NCBI RefSeq assembly: GCF_000305495.1
Contig: NZ_AJTN02000006.1
Span: 1-37,460, forward strand
Length of the DNA: 37,460 bases
Reading direction: 5' to 3'
Origin: Peribacillus psychrosaccharolyticus ATCC 23296
Lineage (GTDB): Bacteria; Bacillota; Bacilli; Bacillales; DSM-1321
Part shown: piece after piece, positions 12,759-25,000 of the stretch
How the letters are laid out: every line of letters starts with the position of its first letter
How positions within the stretch are numbered: the stretch's first letter is position 1
The notes under the pieces: generated by a model
Database searches by the model: none
The model's input: the letters and a program-made list of their open reading frames with translations, nothing else
What the model was told of the DNA's origin: nothing
Position numbers and translations under genes: made by a program

Positions 12759-12783
12759 CTACGGTTCAAGATTCGGACCGTAG
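12759..12783 (+). other. Hairpin between rplB and rpsS
   Basis: CTACGGT (12759-12765) pairs perfectly with ACCGTAG (12777-12783), with extra pairing outside interrupted by two mismatches. No T-run. Probably an mRNA processing or stability element inside the operon. Confidence 0.4.
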
Positions 12784-12808
12784 AACAATCACGAAGGGAG
12801 GTACCCAC

Positions 12809-13087
12809 ATGGGTCGCAGCTTAAAAAAAGGACCATTCGCTGATGAACATTTAATCGTTAAAGTTGAAAAATTAAATGAAGCTGACAAAAAGCAGGTTGT
12901 TAAAACTTGGTCTCGTCGGTCAACAATCTTCCCGCAATTCATCGGACATACTATCGCAGTATATGATGGTCGCAAACATGTACCAGTTTATGTTACTGAA
13001 GATATGGTCGGTCACAAACTTGGTGAATTCGCACCTACACGTACTTATAAAGGTCACGCAAGTGACGATAAGAAAACAAGACGTTAA
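12809..13087 (+). CDS. rpsS: 30S ribosomal protein S19 (uS19)
   Basis: S19 forms a complex with S13 in the 30S head and contacts 23S rRNA at the inter-subunit bridge. 92 residues, the B. subtilis length. It begins [15 protein letters not shown] and includes [15 protein letters not shown] (about residues 34-48). GAAGGGAGGT precedes the ATG. Confidence 0.98.
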   Translation: MGRSLKKGPFADEHLIVKVEKLNEADKKQVVKTWSRRSTIFPQFIGHTIAVYDGRKHVPVYVTEDMVGHKLGEFAPTRTYKGHASDDKKTRR

Positions 13088-13104
13088 TGAGAGGAGGGCA
13101 TCTC

Positions 13105-13446
13105 ATGGAAGCAAAAGCTGTTGCTAGAACAGTACGTATTGCTCCTCGTAAAGTCGGTTTAGTCGCAGATTTAATTCGAGGAAAAAAAATTGGTGAAGCA
13201 CTTGCAATTCTTCGTTTAACACCGAAAGCTGCATCTCCAGTCGTAGAAAAAGTTCTTAAGTCTGCTATTGCAAATGCGGAGCATAACTACGAAATGGATA
13301 TTAACAACCTGTTTATTTCAGAGGCTTACGTTAACGAAGGACCAACCTTAAAACGTTTCCGTCCTCGTGCGATGGGTCGTGCTAGTGCAATTAACAAACG
13401 TACTAGTCATATTACAATCGTAGTATCAGAAAAGAAGGAGGGATAA
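13105..13446 (+). CDS. rplV: 50S ribosomal protein L22 (uL22)
   Basis: L22 spans the 50S subunit, and its beta-hairpin lines the exit tunnel opposite L4. The start chosen is ATG 13105 ([16 protein letters not shown]), giving 113 residues as in B. subtilis, with GAGGAGGG at 13091-13098. The in-frame ATG at 13087 overlaps the rpsS stop, has no ribosome binding site and would translate the Shine-Dalgarno itself. The hairpin tip region PRAMGRAS (about residues 89-96) is intact. Confidence 0.97.
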   Translation: MEAKAVARTVRIAPRKVGLVADLIRGKKIGEALAILRLTPKAASPVVEKVLKSAIANAEHNYEMDINNLFISEAYVNEGPTLKRFRPRAMGRASAINKRTSHITIVVSEKKEG

Positions 13447-13449
13447 TCT

Positions 13450-14735
<1,286 letters not shown>

Positions 14736-14753
14736 TGAGGGGAGGTTTGCATA

Positions 14754-15017
14754 ATGAGCGAACGCAACCAACGTAAGATATACACTGGCCGTGTTATTTC
14801 CGACAAAATGGATAAAACGGTAACAGTAGTAGTTGAAACGTACAAAACGCATTCTCTATACGGGAAACGCGTAAAGTATTCAAAGAAATTTAAAGCTCAT
14901 GACGAACAAAACGAAGCTAAAATTGGTGATGTTGTCCGTATTATGGAGACTCGTCCACTTTCAGCAACAAAACGTTTCCGTCTAGTAGATATCGTAGAAA
15001 AAGCAGTAATTATTTAA
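14754..15017 (+). CDS. rpsQ: 30S ribosomal protein S17 (uS17)
   Basis: Primary 16S rRNA-binding protein of OB fold in the 30S body. 87 residues, as in B. subtilis. It begins [20 protein letters not shown], with the family stretch DKTVTVVVE and the later [20 protein letters not shown] near residues 60-79. GGGGAGGT precedes the ATG. Confidence 0.98.
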   Translation: MSERNQRKIYTGRVISDKMDKTVTVVVETYKTHSLYGKRVKYSKKFKAHDEQNEAKIGDVVRIMETRPLSATKRFRLVDIVEKAVII

Positions 15018-15038
15018 TCAGTGTTCGGATTAAGTTAA

Positions 15039-15428
<390 letters not shown>

Positions 15429-15470
15429 AGATAAATCCCTTAAAAGGCCTTTCAAGGAGGTGCGAAGCTA

Positions 15471-15782
15471 ATGCATGTTAAAAAAGGTGATAAAGTCGTA
15501 GTCATCTCTGGTAAAGACAAGGGCAAACAAGGTGTTATTCTTGAGGCATATCCTAAGAAGGATCGTGTGCTTGTTGAAGGAATTAACATCGTGAAGAAGC
15601 ATTCTAAGCCGTCACAAATTAATCCACAAGGTGGAATTATTAGTCGCGAAGCTGCTATTCACGTATCAAATGTTATGCCACTTGATCCTAAATCAGGAAC
15701 ACCTACTCGTGTTGGTTACAAGGTGGAAGACGGCAAGAAAGTACGCGTAGCTATTAAATCAGGTGAAATTCTAGATAAATAA
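15471..15782 (+). CDS. rplX: 50S ribosomal protein L24 (uL24)
   Basis: Assembly-initiator protein of the 50S subunit near the tunnel exit. 103 residues, as in B. subtilis. The KOW motif is visible in [16 protein letters not shown] (about residues 8-23). AAGGAGGTG precedes the ATG. Confidence 0.97.
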   Translation: MHVKKGDKVVVISGKDKGKQGVILEAYPKKDRVLVEGINIVKKHSKPSQINPQGGIISREAAIHVSNVMPLDPKSGTPTRVGYKVEDGKKVRVAIKSGEILDK

Positions 15783-15811
15783 GTTTATAAAGAAGGGAGG
15801 TACACTAAGCA

Positions 15812-16351
15812 ATGAGCCGCCTAAAGGAAAAATTCCAAAGTGAAATCACTCCTGCTCTAATGAGCAAATTTAGTTATAAATCAGTAATGCAAGTACCACA
15901 AGTAGATAAAATTGTATTAAACATGGGTGTTGGTGACGCAGTTTCAAACTCAAAAGCATTAGATAATGCTGTTGAAGAACTTGCACTAATCACTGGACAA
16001 AAACCTGTTATTACAAAAGCTAAAAAATCAATCGCTGGTTTCCGTCTGCGTGAAGGTATGCCAATCGGTGCGAAAATTACATTACGCGGTGAGCGTATGT
16101 ATGATTTCCTTGATAAGTTAGTAACTGTATCTTTACCTCGTGTACGTGACTTCCGTGGGGTTTCTAAGAAATCTTTCGATGGTCGTGGTAACTACACATT
16201 AGGAATTAAAGAACAACTTATCTTCCCTGAGATTGACTACGATAAAGTAAGCAAAGTTCGTGGAATGGATATCGTTATCGTAACTACTGCTAATACAGAC
16301 GAAGAAGCTCGTGAACTACTTACTCAAATCGGAATGCCGTTCCAAAAGTAA
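15812..16351 (+). CDS. rplE: 50S ribosomal protein L5 (uL5)
   Basis: L5 binds 5S rRNA and contacts P-site tRNA and S13. 179 residues, as in B. subtilis. It begins [23 protein letters not shown] (about residues 36-44) and the [20 protein letters not shown] loop (about 111-130) are canonical. GAAGGGAGGT precedes the ATG. Confidence 0.98.
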   Translation: MSRLKEKFQSEITPALMSKFSYKSVMQVPQVDKIVLNMGVGDAVSNSKALDNAVEELALITGQKPVITKAKKSIAGFRLREGMPIGAKITLRGERMYDFLDKLVTVSLPRVRDFRGVSKKSFDGRGNYTLGIKEQLIFPEIDYDKVSKVRGMDIVIVTTANTDEEARELLTQIGMPFQK

Positions 16352-16379
16352 TCATCTCTAAATAAAGGGAGGCGAAAAC

Positions 16380-16565
16380 GTGGCTAAAAAGTCTATGATC
16401 GTCAAGCAAAAACGTACACAGAAATTCCAAGTACAAGAGTACTCACGCTGCGAACGCTGCGGACGTCCACACTCTGTATATCGTAAATTTAAGCTTTGCC
16501 GTATTTGTTTCCGTGAACTTGCACATAAAGGACAAATTCCAGGCGTTAAGAAAGCTAGCTGGTAA
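16380..16565 (+). CDS. rpsN: 30S ribosomal protein S14, zinc-binding type (uS14)
   Basis: S14 of the C+ (zinc-containing) class, 61 residues, in the 30S head. Four cysteines form the zinc site: CERC (residues 24-27) and CRIC (40-43). The start is GTG at 16380 with AAAGGGAGG upstream. Bacilli often carry a second, zinc-free S14 elsewhere under Zur control; none is in this window. Confidence 0.98.
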   Translation: MAKKSMIVKQKRTQKFQVQEYSRCERCGRPHSVYRKFKLCRICFRELAHKGQIPGVKKASW

Positions 16566-16595
16566 AACCCGAGTTTGGGAAGGAGGTAAAATATA

Positions 16596-16994
16596 ATGGT
16601 CATGACAGATCCTATTGCAGATTTGCTTACTCGCATCCGTAATGCGAACATGGTTCGTCACGAAAAACTGGAGGTTCCTGCTTCAAAGATCAAGCGTGAA
16701 ATCGCTGAAATCTTAAAGCGTGAAGGCTTCGTGCGTGACGTTGAGTTTATCGAGGACAACAAACAAGGTATCATCCGTATTTTCTTGAAGTACGGTGCTA
16801 ATAACGAACGTGTTATCACTGGTCTGAAACGTATCAGCAAACCTGGTTTGCGTGTATATGCTAAGACTGGCGAGGTACCACGTGTCCTTAACGGACTAGG
16901 TATAGCAATTGTTTCTACTTCTAACGGAGTTTTCACAGATAAAGAAGCTCGCGCTAAACAAGTTGGCGGAGAAGTACTAGCATACGTTTGGTAA
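16596..16994 (+). CDS. rpsH: 30S ribosomal protein S8 (uS8)
   Basis: S8 binds the central domain of 16S rRNA. 132 residues, the B. subtilis length when starting [16 protein letters not shown] at 16596; a second ATG two codons on is possible but less well spaced from the AAGGAGGT. The C-terminus GGEVLAYVW is the family signature. Confidence 0.98.
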   Translation: MVMTDPIADLLTRIRNANMVRHEKLEVPASKIKREIAEILKREGFVRDVEFIEDNKQGIIRIFLKYGANNERVITGLKRISKPGLRVYAKTGEVPRVLNGLGIAIVSTSNGVFTDKEARAKQVGGEVLAYVW

Positions 16995-17024
16995 TACATT
17001 TTCACAGGAATGGAGGTGCACTAG

Positions 17025-17561
17025 ATGTCACGTATAGGTAAACAACCTATTGAGATCCCTGCAGGCGTAACTGTTACTATTGCTGGTAGCGATGTAACAG
17101 TAAAAGGCCCTAAAGGGGAATTAACTAGAACTTTCAACTCAGATATCACTATTGCTTTGGAAGATAACATTCTTACAGTAACTCGTCCTTCAGACGCGAA
17201 GAACCACCGTGCTTTACACGGTACAACACGCGCACTACTTTCTAACATGGTCGAGGGTGTATCTGCAGGTTTTGAAAAATCACTTGAACTTATCGGGGTT
17301 GGGTACCGTGCACAAAAGCAAGGTACTAAGCTTGTCCTTAACGTAGGATATTCTCACCCAGTTGAAATAGAACCAGAAGCAGGAATTGAAGTTGAAGTTC
17401 CTTCTAATACAAAAATCATCATTAAAGGTGCGAGCAAAGAACGCGTTGGAGCTCTTGCAGCAAACGTTCGTGACGTTCGTCCGCCTGAACCGTATAAAGG
17501 TAAAGGTATTCGTTACACTGGCGAAGTTGTTCGTCGTAAAGAAGGTAAAACAGGTAAATAA
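17025..17561 (+). CDS. rplF: 50S ribosomal protein L6 (uL6)
   Basis: L6 lies by the sarcin-ricin loop and the factor-binding centre. 178 residues (B. subtilis 179), with the two repeated domains, beginning [17 protein letters not shown] and ending with [16 protein letters not shown] (about residues 152-167). TGGAGGTG precedes the ATG. Confidence 0.98.
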   Translation: MSRIGKQPIEIPAGVTVTIAGSDVTVKGPKGELTRTFNSDITIALEDNILTVTRPSDAKNHRALHGTTRALLSNMVEGVSAGFEKSLELIGVGYRAQKQGTKLVLNVGYSHPVEIEPEAGIEVEVPSNTKIIIKGASKERVGALAANVRDVRPPEPYKGKGIRYTGEVVRRKEGKTGK

Positions 17562-17593
17562 TGTTGCATAAGTAAACGAAAGGAGTGACGTAA

Positions 17594-17956
17594 ATGATTA
17601 CGAAGCTTGATAAAAATGCTACTCGTCAGAAAAGACATGCGCGTGTACGTGCGAAACTTTCTGGATCGGAAGCTCGTCCTCGTTTAAATGTGTTCCGTTC
17701 AAACAAACACATTTACGCACAATTAATTGACGATGCAAACGGCGTAACATTGGCAAGTGCTTCAACTCTTGATAAAGAGATCTCAATTGAAGCTACTGGC
17801 AATGCTGAAGCAGCTCAAAAGGTTGGCGAACTTATTGCAAAACGTGCTGTTGAAAAAGGTATCAAAGCTGTGGTATTTGACCGCGGTGGTTACCTCTTCC
17901 ATGGCCGTGTTAAAGCATTAGCTGACGCTGCTCGTGAAAACGGCTTAGAATTTTAA
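17594..17956 (+). CDS. rplR: 50S ribosomal protein L18 (uL18)
   Basis: 5S rRNA-binding protein of the central protuberance. 120 residues, as in B. subtilis. It begins [19 protein letters not shown], a basic RNA-binding tail, and ends with [29 protein letters not shown] precedes the ATG. Confidence 0.98.
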   Translation: MITKLDKNATRQKRHARVRAKLSGSEARPRLNVFRSNKHIYAQLIDDANGVTLASASTLDKEISIEATGNAEAAQKVGELIAKRAVEKGIKAVVFDRGGYLFHGRVKALADAARENGLEF

Positions 17957-17977
17957 GGATAAGGAGGGACAAAACAG

Positions 17978-18499
17978 ATGCTTCGTATTGATCCTAATAA
18001 ATTAGAACTTGAAGAACGTGTAGTTACAATCAATCGTGTAGCTAAAGTTGTAAAAGGCGGACGTCGTTTCCGTTTCACTGCACTTGTAGTTGTTGGTGAT
18101 AAGAACGGACACGTCGGATTTGGTACTGGTAAAGCTCAAGAAGTTCCAGATGCTATCCGTAAAGCTATCGAAGATGCTAAGAAAAACCTAATTACCGTAC
18201 CAATGGTAGGAACTACAATTCCTCACGTTGTTAATGGTCGTTTTGGTGCAGGACATATCCTATTGAAACCTGCTTCTGAAGGTACTGGAGTTATCGCTGG
18301 AGGTCCAGTTCGTGCGGTACTTGAACTTGGCGGAGTAGCAGATATCCTTTCTAAATCACTTGGTACTAACACTCCAATTAACATGGTTCGTGCTACTATC
18401 CAAGGTTTAGAGCAATTAAAACGTGCTGAAGATGTAGCTAAGCTACGTGGTATGTCAGTACAAGAATTGTTAGGAACTGGAGGAAAGTCTAATGGCTAA
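17978..18499 (+). CDS. rpsE: 30S ribosomal protein S5 (uS5)
   Basis: S5 contributes to decoding fidelity and mRNA helicase activity at the entry channel. 173 residues, slightly longer than B. subtilis (166) through a short C-terminal extension (TGGKSNG) that overlaps the rpmD start. The spectinomycin-associated loop [10 protein letters not shown] (about residues 24-33) is unaltered. AAGGAGGG precedes the ATG. Confidence 0.98.
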   Translation: MLRIDPNKLELEERVVTINRVAKVVKGGRRFRFTALVVVGDKNGHVGFGTGKAQEVPDAIRKAIEDAKKNLITVPMVGTTIPHVVNGRFGAGHILLKPASEGTGVIAGGPVRAVLELGGVADILSKSLGTNTPINMVRATIQGLEQLKRAEDVAKLRGMSVQELLGTGGKSNG

Positions 18500-18674
18500 T
18501 AAATTAGAAATTACTCTTACTCGCAGTCTAATTGGTCGTCCTGAAGACCAACGTGTTACAGTAAACACCCTGGGTTTACGCAAAATGCATCAAACAGTTG
18601 TTCATAATGATACGCCTGCAATGCGTGGTATGATCAATAAAGTTGCTCATCTTGTTACTGTAAAAGAACAATAA
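18492..18674 (+). CDS. rpmD: 50S ribosomal protein L30 (uL30)
   Basis: Small 50S protein, 60 residues (B. subtilis 59), lacking the eukaryotic extension. It begins [20 protein letters not shown], with the [15 protein letters not shown] helix (about residues 26-40). Its ATG lies 8 bases inside rpsE, and the GGAGG ribosome binding site is within the rpsE coding end, so translation is probably coupled. Confidence 0.97.
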   Translation: MANKLEITLTRSLIGRPEDQRVTVNTLGLRKMHQTVVHNDTPAMRGMINKVAHLVTVKEQ

Positions 18675-18710
18675 AATTAATTTTTTCTTATAACAAGGAG
18701 GTGCCAACAT

Positions 18711-19151
18711 ATGAAACTTCATGAGTTGAAAGCTGCAGAAGGTTCTCGTAAAGAACGTAAACGTAAAGGACGCGGTATCGGTTCTGGTACTGGTAAAACT
18801 GCCGGTAAAGGCCATAAAGGACAAAATGCTCGTTCTGGCGGTGGTGTTCGTCTTGGATTTGAAGGTGGTCAAACACCATTATTCAGACGTCTACCGAAAC
18901 GTGGATTCTCTAACGTAAACCGTAAAGATTACGCGATCGTTAACCTTGACCTGCTGAACCGCTTTGAAGATGGTACAGTAATCACTCCAGCTCTATTGAT
19001 TGAGACTGGAATTGTCAAAAATGAAAAATCGGGAATTAAAATTCTCGCCAAAGGTACTGTAGAGAAAAAGCTTACAATCCAAGCTCACAAATTCTCTGCT
19101 ACTGCTAAGGAAGCTATCGAAGCTGCCGGCGGTACAACTGAGGTGATTTAA
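18711..19151 (+). CDS. rplO: 50S ribosomal protein L15 (uL15)
   Basis: Late-assembling 50S protein. 146 residues, as in B. subtilis. The glycine/lysine-rich N-terminal extension [19 protein letters not shown] (about residues 21-39) is the family hallmark. AAGGAGGTG precedes the ATG. The stop shares a base with the secY start. Confidence 0.98.
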   Translation: MKLHELKAAEGSRKERKRKGRGIGSGTGKTAGKGHKGQNARSGGGVRLGFEGGQTPLFRRLPKRGFSNVNRKDYAIVNLDLLNRFEDGTVITPALLIETGIVKNEKSGIKILAKGTVEKKLTIQAHKFSATAKEAIEAAGGTTEVI

Positions 19152-20446
19152 TGTTTCGCTCGATCTCCAACTTTATGCGCGTGGCTGACATAAGAAACAA
19201 AATTCTTTTCACACTGATTATGCTAATCGTCTATCGCATCGGTACGTTTATTCCTGTACCGAATGTGAATGCCGATGTGCTGGCAGCGCAGGATCAGCTA
19301 AGCGTCTATGGTATCTTGAATACCTTCGGCGGTGGTGCACTGAAGAACTTCTCAATCTTAGCGATGGGTATCATGCCGTATATTACTGCATCCATTATCA
19401 TTCAGTTGTTACAGATGGACGTTGTTCCTAAGTTCACTGAGTGGTCTAAACAAGGAGAATCAGGGCGACGTAAATTAGCACAGTTTACACGTTATGCTAC
19501 TATAATCCTAGGATTTATCCAAGCTTTGGGTATGTCTTATGGATTTAATAGTATGTCTAGTGGACAACTGATCAGTAATCCTGGAATTGGAACCTATTTG
19601 TTAATTGCCACTGTTCTTACAGCAGGTACAGCTTTTCTCCTGTGGTTAGGGGAGCTGATTACCTCTAAAGGCGTTGGTAACGGTATATCCATCATCATTT
19701 TCGCAGGGATTGTAGCAAGTTTACCGACAACGGTAAACCAAATCTATGCTCAGCAATTTGAAGATGTTGGAGATCAATTATTCATTAAGATCGCTACAAT
19801 GGTCCTTCTGGTAATTGCGGTCCTAGCCGTTGTTGTGGCTGTTATCTTTATACAGCAAGCATTACGCAAAATTCCAATTCAATACGCTAAGCGTGCTGCA
19901 GTTGGCCGTACGCAATCTGGCGGACAATCTACACATTTACCGTTAAAAGTGAATGCTGCAGGCGTTATACCAGTCATCTTTGCGACAGCATTTATCATTA
20001 CTCCAAGAACGATTGCTTCGTTCTTTGGAACAAATAGCGTTACCACTTGGATTCAAAACACATTTGATTATACTCAGCCTATTGGGATGATTGTCTATGT
20101 GGCCCTAATTATCGCCTTCTCCTATTTTTATGCCTTTATACAGGTTAATCCTGAACAAATGGCTGAGAATCTGAAGAAACAAGGCGGTTATGTACCGGGG
20201 ATTCGTCCTGGTAAGAGCACACAGGATTATGTAACATCTGTGTTGTATCGCTTGACGTTTGTTGGATCTATCTTCCTGGCTGCGATTGCAATATTACCGG
20301 TATTCTTTATAAATATCGCTAATCTGCCTCAATCTGCTCAAATCGGTGGAACAAGCCTTCTAATTATAGTTGGTGTTGCTCTTGATACGATGAAACAGCT
20401 TGAATCACAGTTAGTAAAACGGCATTATAAAGGTTTCATAAAGTAA
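19151..20446 (+). CDS. secY: Protein translocase subunit SecY
   Basis: Channel subunit of the SecYEG translocon in the cytoplasmic membrane. 431 residues, as in B. subtilis, with ten hydrophobic segments, the first at about residues 18-36. Conserved landmarks include ITASIIIQLL (about 77-86), the cytosolic loop QGESGRRKLAQ and the C-terminal loop GIRPGKSTQDY before the last two helices. The start ATG overlaps the rplO stop by one base. It keeps the usual place inside the spc cluster before adk. Confidence 0.98.
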   Translation: MFRSISNFMRVADIRNKILFTLIMLIVYRIGTFIPVPNVNADVLAAQDQLSVYGILNTFGGGALKNFSILAMGIMPYITASIIIQLLQMDVVPKFTEWSKQGESGRRKLAQFTRYATIILGFIQALGMSYGFNSMSSGQLISNPGIGTYLLIATVLTAGTAFLLWLGELITSKGVGNGISIIIFAGIVASLPTTVNQIYAQQFEDVGDQLFIKIATMVLLVIAVLAVVVAVIFIQQALRKIPIQYAKRAAVGRTQSGGQSTHLPLKVNAAGVIPVIFATAFIITPRTIASFFGTNSVTTWIQNTFDYTQPIGMIVYVALIIAFSYFYAFIQVNPEQMAENLKKQGGYVPGIRPGKSTQDYVTSVLYRLTFVGSIFLAAIAILPVFFINIANLPQSAQIGGTSLLIIVGVALDTMKQLESQLVKRHYKGFIK

Positions 20447-20452
20447 TGAGAA

Positions 20453-20476
20453 TTTGGGGACATTTGTGTTCCCAAA
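20453..20476 (+). other. Hairpin between secY and adk
   Basis: TTTGGGGACA (20453-20462) pairs with TGTTCCCAAA (20467-20476) around a TTTG loop, ten pairs with one G-U. ATCAC follows rather than a T-run, so it is not a standard terminator; a processing or attenuation role is possible. Confidence 0.5.
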
Positions 20477-20495
20477 ATCACATTATGGAGTTTGA

Positions 20496-21161
<666 letters not shown>

Positions 21162-21195
21162 GGATCGTTTGTAAAACCCCGCTGAACTCTGTATT

Positions 21196-21805
21196 ATGCG
21201 TTCAACTACTGAATTATACTGCTTTGCAGAAAGGTTTATAGTGAAACATAATGCATTCCCTTCAGTTAAAGGGTATAATGGATTTCGCGGCAGTATTTGC
21301 CCATCTGTTAACAATGAACTCGTGCATGGCATTCCAGGTTACGAGTTGGGCAAGAAGCCGGTATCAGAAATGATATCGTTACTTGCTATCAATGTGACTC
21401 AGCTTGGTCATACCCTGTCGGCAAAATTGATGATGAAACGCAGCGACTCTTACAGGTTACCGAAGAGTCATTATATAGAGGGTTGGAAGAAGCAATAAAT
21501 ATGCGTCTTTCAAACATCTCCCATGCTATACAAACCTATGTCGAGGCTGAACGCTTCTCTGTTGTAAGAGAGTATGTCGGTCACGGAATCGGTCAAGACT
21601 TACATGAGGACCTACAAATTCCTCATTTCGGTCCACCTGATAAAGGTCCTCGGTAAAAGCCTGGCATGGTGCTCGCTGTTGATTTATGAATAGTGCTAGC
21701 AGAATGTTCTAGACTTTGGAGGATTATTGGACTGTCGTAACGGCTGACGGAAAGATGTGTACCCATTTTGAGCATACAGTTGCAATCACAGAAACAGGGT
21801 TTTAA
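21196..21805 (+). pseudogene. map: Decayed methionine aminopeptidase (map)
   Basis: Type I methionine aminopeptidase remnants lie exactly where map normally sits between adk and infA. About the first 40 codons are missing. The frame from 21196 reads [20 protein letters not shown] and [10 protein letters not shown]. Around 21375-21390 the frame shifts with loss of the SIDIG-type segment holding the first metal-binding Asp. The second frame reads [26 protein letters not shown] and [14 protein letters not shown], then hits TAA at 21654, followed by KPGMVLAVD and another stop. A further shift leads to [19 protein letters not shown] ending at 21805. The metal-ligand His and the last Glu are still recognisable, but the Glu of the VEP-type motif is lost. 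It cannot make an enzyme. N-terminal Met removal must depend on another copy outside the window. Confidence 0.93.
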
Positions 21806-21887
21806 TCCTAAAGAAGCTATAAGCAGAAGTGATTGTGTTGAATGCTTCCGATATGAGTTCACGCATAGAGAAGGGAGAATCAATTTA

Positions 21888-22106
21888 ATGGCGAAAGACG
21901 ATGTAATTGAAGTTGAAGGCACGGTCACTGAGACTTTGCCAAATGCAATGTTTAAGGTAGAATTAGAAAATGGTCATACTGTTTTAGCTCATGTATCCGG
22001 TAAAATTCGTATGCACTTTATTCGCATTTTGCCTGGAGATAAAGTTACGGTTGAGCTTTCCCCGTATGATCTAACTCGCGGCAGAATCACATACCGATTT
22101 AAATAA
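21888..22106 (+). CDS. infA: Translation initiation factor IF-1
   Basis: OB-fold factor that blocks the ribosomal A site during initiation. The start ATG 21888 ([15 protein letters not shown]) gives 72 residues, the universal length, after GAAGGGAGA. The frame is open upstream into the map remnant from 21768, but that extension has no IF-1 similarity. The motif [20 protein letters not shown] is at about residues 43-62. rpmJ follows after 39 bp. Confidence 0.98.
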   Translation: MAKDDVIEVEGTVTETLPNAMFKVELENGHTVLAHVSGKIRMHFIRILPGDKVTVELSPYDLTRGRITYRFK

Positions 22107-22139
22107 TCGGGTACGCTCCGATCTGTATAAGGAGGTTAG

Positions 22140-22259
<120 letters not shown>

Positions 22260-22280
22260 TAGAAGGAGGTGCACTCACCA

Positions 22281-22646
22281 ATGGCACGTATTTCTGGTGT
22301 AGATATTCCCCGTGACAAACGTATTGTTATTTCTTTAACATACATTTTCGGTATTGGTAAACAAACTGCTATCAAGATTCTTGATCAAGCTGGTGTTTCC
22401 CAGGAAACTCGCGTTCGCGATTTGACTGAAGATGAATTAAATAAAATCCGTGAAATCATCGATTCACTTAAAGTAGAAGGCGATCTTCGTCGTGAAGTTT
22501 CCCTTAACATCAAACGTCTAATGGAAATCGGCAGCTATCGCGGTCTTCGTCACCGTCGTGGTCTTCCTGTTCGTGGACAAAATACTAAAAATAATGCTCG
22601 TACGCGTAAAGGACCTCGTCGTACAGTAGCTAACAAGAAAAAATAA
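22281..22646 (+). CDS. rpsM: 30S ribosomal protein S13 (uS13)
   Basis: S13 in the 30S head contacts the P-site tRNA and L5. The start ATG 22281 ([14 protein letters not shown]) gives 121 residues as in B. subtilis, after AGAAGGAGGTG at 22261-22271; the in-frame ATG at 22269 overlaps that Shine-Dalgarno and is rejected. The basic tail [20 protein letters not shown] (about residues 93-112) reaches the tRNA. Confidence 0.97.
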   Translation: MARISGVDIPRDKRIVISLTYIFGIGKQTAIKILDQAGVSQETRVRDLTEDELNKIREIIDSLKVEGDLRREVSLNIKRLMEIGSYRGLRHRRGLPVRGQNTKNNARTRKGPRRTVANKKK

Positions 22647-22653
22647 TCAGTAA

Positions 22654-23058
<405 letters not shown>

Positions 23059-23081
23059 TTAATATTTCTGTATAGATTTTG

Positions 23082-23097
23082 TATAATTGTCTATAAT
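23082..23097 (+). promoter_or_regulatory. Possible internal promoter before rpoA
   Basis: The 182-bp rpsK-rpoA gap holds two TATAAT hexamers (23082-23087 and 23092-23097), but no good TTGACA-like box at 16-18 bp is seen. The rest of the gap is untranslated leader of unknown structure. Confidence 0.35.
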
Positions 23098-23240
23098 GGG
23101 ATATATTAGTACGTTTGCGTTCTTACAGAATGATTATTTCAGTTGTTGCGTACAAGCGGGAACGTAGACATGGGGAATTTCGGTTTTAGTGAGATCCTTC
23201 ACGGACCGGGGTTTCGACGTTTTGAAGGAGGGTTTATTGA

Positions 23241-24185
23241 ATGATCGAAATAGAAAAACCAAAAATCGAAACGGTTGAAATCAGCGATGACGCCAAGTAT
23301 GGCAAGTTCGTCGTAGAGCCACTAGAGCGTGGATATGGTACTACATTAGGAAACTCCTTACGTCGTATTCTTTTATCCTCACTCCCAGGTGCTGCTGTCA
23401 CATCTATACAAATTGATGGAGTGCTGCATGAGTTCTCAACAATTGAAGGTGTCGTAGAAGATGTAACTTCTATCATTCTGAATGTGAAAAAGCTTGCTCT
23501 TAAGATTTACTCCGATGAAGAAAAGACGCTTGAAATCGATGTACAAGAAGATGGTGTTGTTACTGCAGCCGACATTACTCATGACAGTGATGTAGAAATC
23601 CTTAATCCGGATCTTCACATTGCAACTCTTGGGAAAAACGGCCATATGCGTATGCGTTTAATGGCACGTCGCGGACGCGGATACACTCCAGCAGAGCAAA
23701 ACAAACGTGAAGATCAACCAATCGGTGTGATTCCAATTGATGCTCTATATACTCCTGTATCTCGTGTTTCATATCAAGTTGAAAATACTCGTGTTGGTCA
23801 GCTTTCAAACTTTGACAAACTAACGTTTGATGTTTGGACTGATGGCAGTAATGGCCCTCAAGAAGCTGTAGCACTTGGAGCTAAGATTTTAACTGAGCAT
23901 TTAAATATTTTTGTTGGTCTAACTGACGAAGCTCAAAATGCCGAAATCATGGTAGAAAAAGAAGAAGACCAAAAAGAAAAAGTCTTGGAAATGACTATTG
24001 AAGAGCTTGATCTTTCTGTCCGTTCTTATAACTGCCTAAAACGTGCTGGAATCAATACTGTTCAAGAGCTTGCTCATAAAACAGAAGAAGATATGATGAA
24101 AGTACGTAATTTGGGACGCAAATCACTTGAAGAAGTGAAAGCGAAACTTGATGAATTAGGCTTAGGACTCCGTAAGGATGACTGA
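23241..24185 (+). CDS. rpoA: RNA polymerase alpha subunit
   Basis: The alpha dimer scaffolds RNA polymerase assembly, and the C-terminal domain contacts UP elements and activators. 314 residues, as in B. subtilis. The N-terminal assembly domain includes [20 protein letters not shown] (about residues 28-47). The alpha-CTD helix-hairpin-helix region starts near residue 250 ([17 protein letters not shown]) and ends with [25 protein letters not shown] precedes the ATG. Confidence 0.99.
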   Translation: MIEIEKPKIETVEISDDAKYGKFVVEPLERGYGTTLGNSLRRILLSSLPGAAVTSIQIDGVLHEFSTIEGVVEDVTSIILNVKKLALKIYSDEEKTLEIDVQEDGVVTAADITHDSDVEILNPDLHIATLGKNGHMRMRLMARRGRGYTPAEQNKREDQPIGVIPIDALYTPVSRVSYQVENTRVGQLSNFDKLTFDVWTDGSNGPQEAVALGAKILTEHLNIFVGLTDEAQNAEIMVEKEEDQKEKVLEMTIEELDLSVRSYNCLKRAGINTVQELAHKTEEDMMKVRNLGRKSLEEVKAKLDELGLGLRKDD

Positions 24186-24188
24186 TGA

Positions 24189-24211
24189 CTAGTCAGCACA
24201 TGCTGAACTAG
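24189..24211 (+). other. Hairpin between rpoA and rplQ
   Basis: CTAGTCAGC pairs with GCTGAACTAG around ACAT, nine pairs with one bulged A. No T-run follows. Likely another intercistronic processing or stability hairpin. Confidence 0.4.
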
Positions 24212-24275
24212 CTCTTCTATTGCGAGTCAAAAGACTTAGAATATATAACTTCGACAGAAGGAGGGAATCTCTAAA

Positions 24276-24638
24276 ATGGGTTACAGAAAGTTAGGACGCA
24301 CTAGCGCACAACGTAAAGCTTTACTTCGTGATTTAGCTACGGACCTTATTATCCATGAGCGTATCGAAACTACAGAAGCTAAAGCTAAAGAATTACGCTC
24401 TGTAGTAGAAAAAATGATCACTCTTGGTAAACGCGGTGACTTGCACGCTCGTCGTCAAGTTGCTTCATATATCCGTCCAACAGCTGCTGATGCTGAAAAG
24501 AGCCAAAACGCTATCCAAAAATTATTCGCTGACATCGCTCCTCGTTATGAAGAACGTCAAGGCGGATACACTCGTATTATGAAAGTCGGTCCACGCCGCG
24601 GAGACGCAGCACCAATCGTGGTTATCGAATTAGTTTAA
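24276..24638 (+). CDS. rplQ: 50S ribosomal protein L17 (bL17)
   Basis: Bacteria-specific 50S protein near the tunnel exit. 120 residues, as in B. subtilis. It begins [20 protein letters not shown] and ends with [29 protein letters not shown] precedes the ATG. Last gene of the long r-protein operon, with a terminator 15 bp beyond the stop. Confidence 0.98.
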   Translation: MGYRKLGRTSAQRKALLRDLATDLIIHERIETTEAKAKELRSVVEKMITLGKRGDLHARRQVASYIRPTAADAEKSQNAIQKLFADIAPRYEERQGGYTRIMKVGPRRGDAAPIVVIELV

Positions 24639-24652
24639 TAACACCGATCAAG

Positions 24653-24695
24653 AGGGCGTGGACAGTTGAACAATGACTTGTTCTACGCCCTTTTT
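24653..24695 (+). terminator. Intrinsic terminator after rplQ
   Basis: AGGGCGTGGACA pairs with TGTTCTACGCCCT across a short AT-rich loop, followed by TTTTT at 24691-24695. It ends the S10-spc-alpha transcript. Confidence 0.85.
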
Positions 24696-24757
24696 GAATA
24701 TATTTTTTCAAAGGAAAATCTTGCATACAAGAATACGCATTGAGTGTTACGATGGCT

Positions 24758-24917
24758 GGTTACCCGGTTCGATCAGGGAACCTTCTCGTCTAGCTCAAGT
24801 ACCCCTTCCCGCTTATTATAAGCGTTTATAAAAGACATCCGTTTATCGAAATGGAGATTAGAAATGCTGCTCTTAATTTACCGAATTCTTTCGGTGGAAG
24901 GGGTGCAGCGTTTTTTT
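24758..24917 (+). other. Hairpins in the rplQ-ecfA1 gap, including a terminator-like element
   Basis: The 24696-25000 gap has no gene. It contains GGTTACCC/GGGAACC (24758-24765 with 24776-24782), the short palindrome CGCTTATTATAAGCG (24810-24824), and a larger hairpin whose base is GCTGC (24866-24870) with GCAGC (24905-24909), containing ACCGA/TCGGT inside, followed by a seven-T run ending at 24917. The last looks like an intrinsic terminator or leader attenuator just before the ECF operon. No riboswitch class is recognised. Confidence 0.45.
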
Positions 24918-25000
24918 ATATCCAAAAATAAGACGGTATCTTTTTATTTTGGTACTGCTTAAGATAAGATGGTGAGAAGTTCAACTATTGGGAGGACCAT

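Noticed and set aside
21768-21887. Upstream extension of infA into the map remnant
   Set aside because: The translated extension is out-of-frame map residue; ATG 21888 gives the universal 72-residue IF-1.
23241-24185. Minus-strand frames inside rpoA (23234-23874)
   Set aside because: They are antisense to a complete, conserved rpoA and have no own signals.
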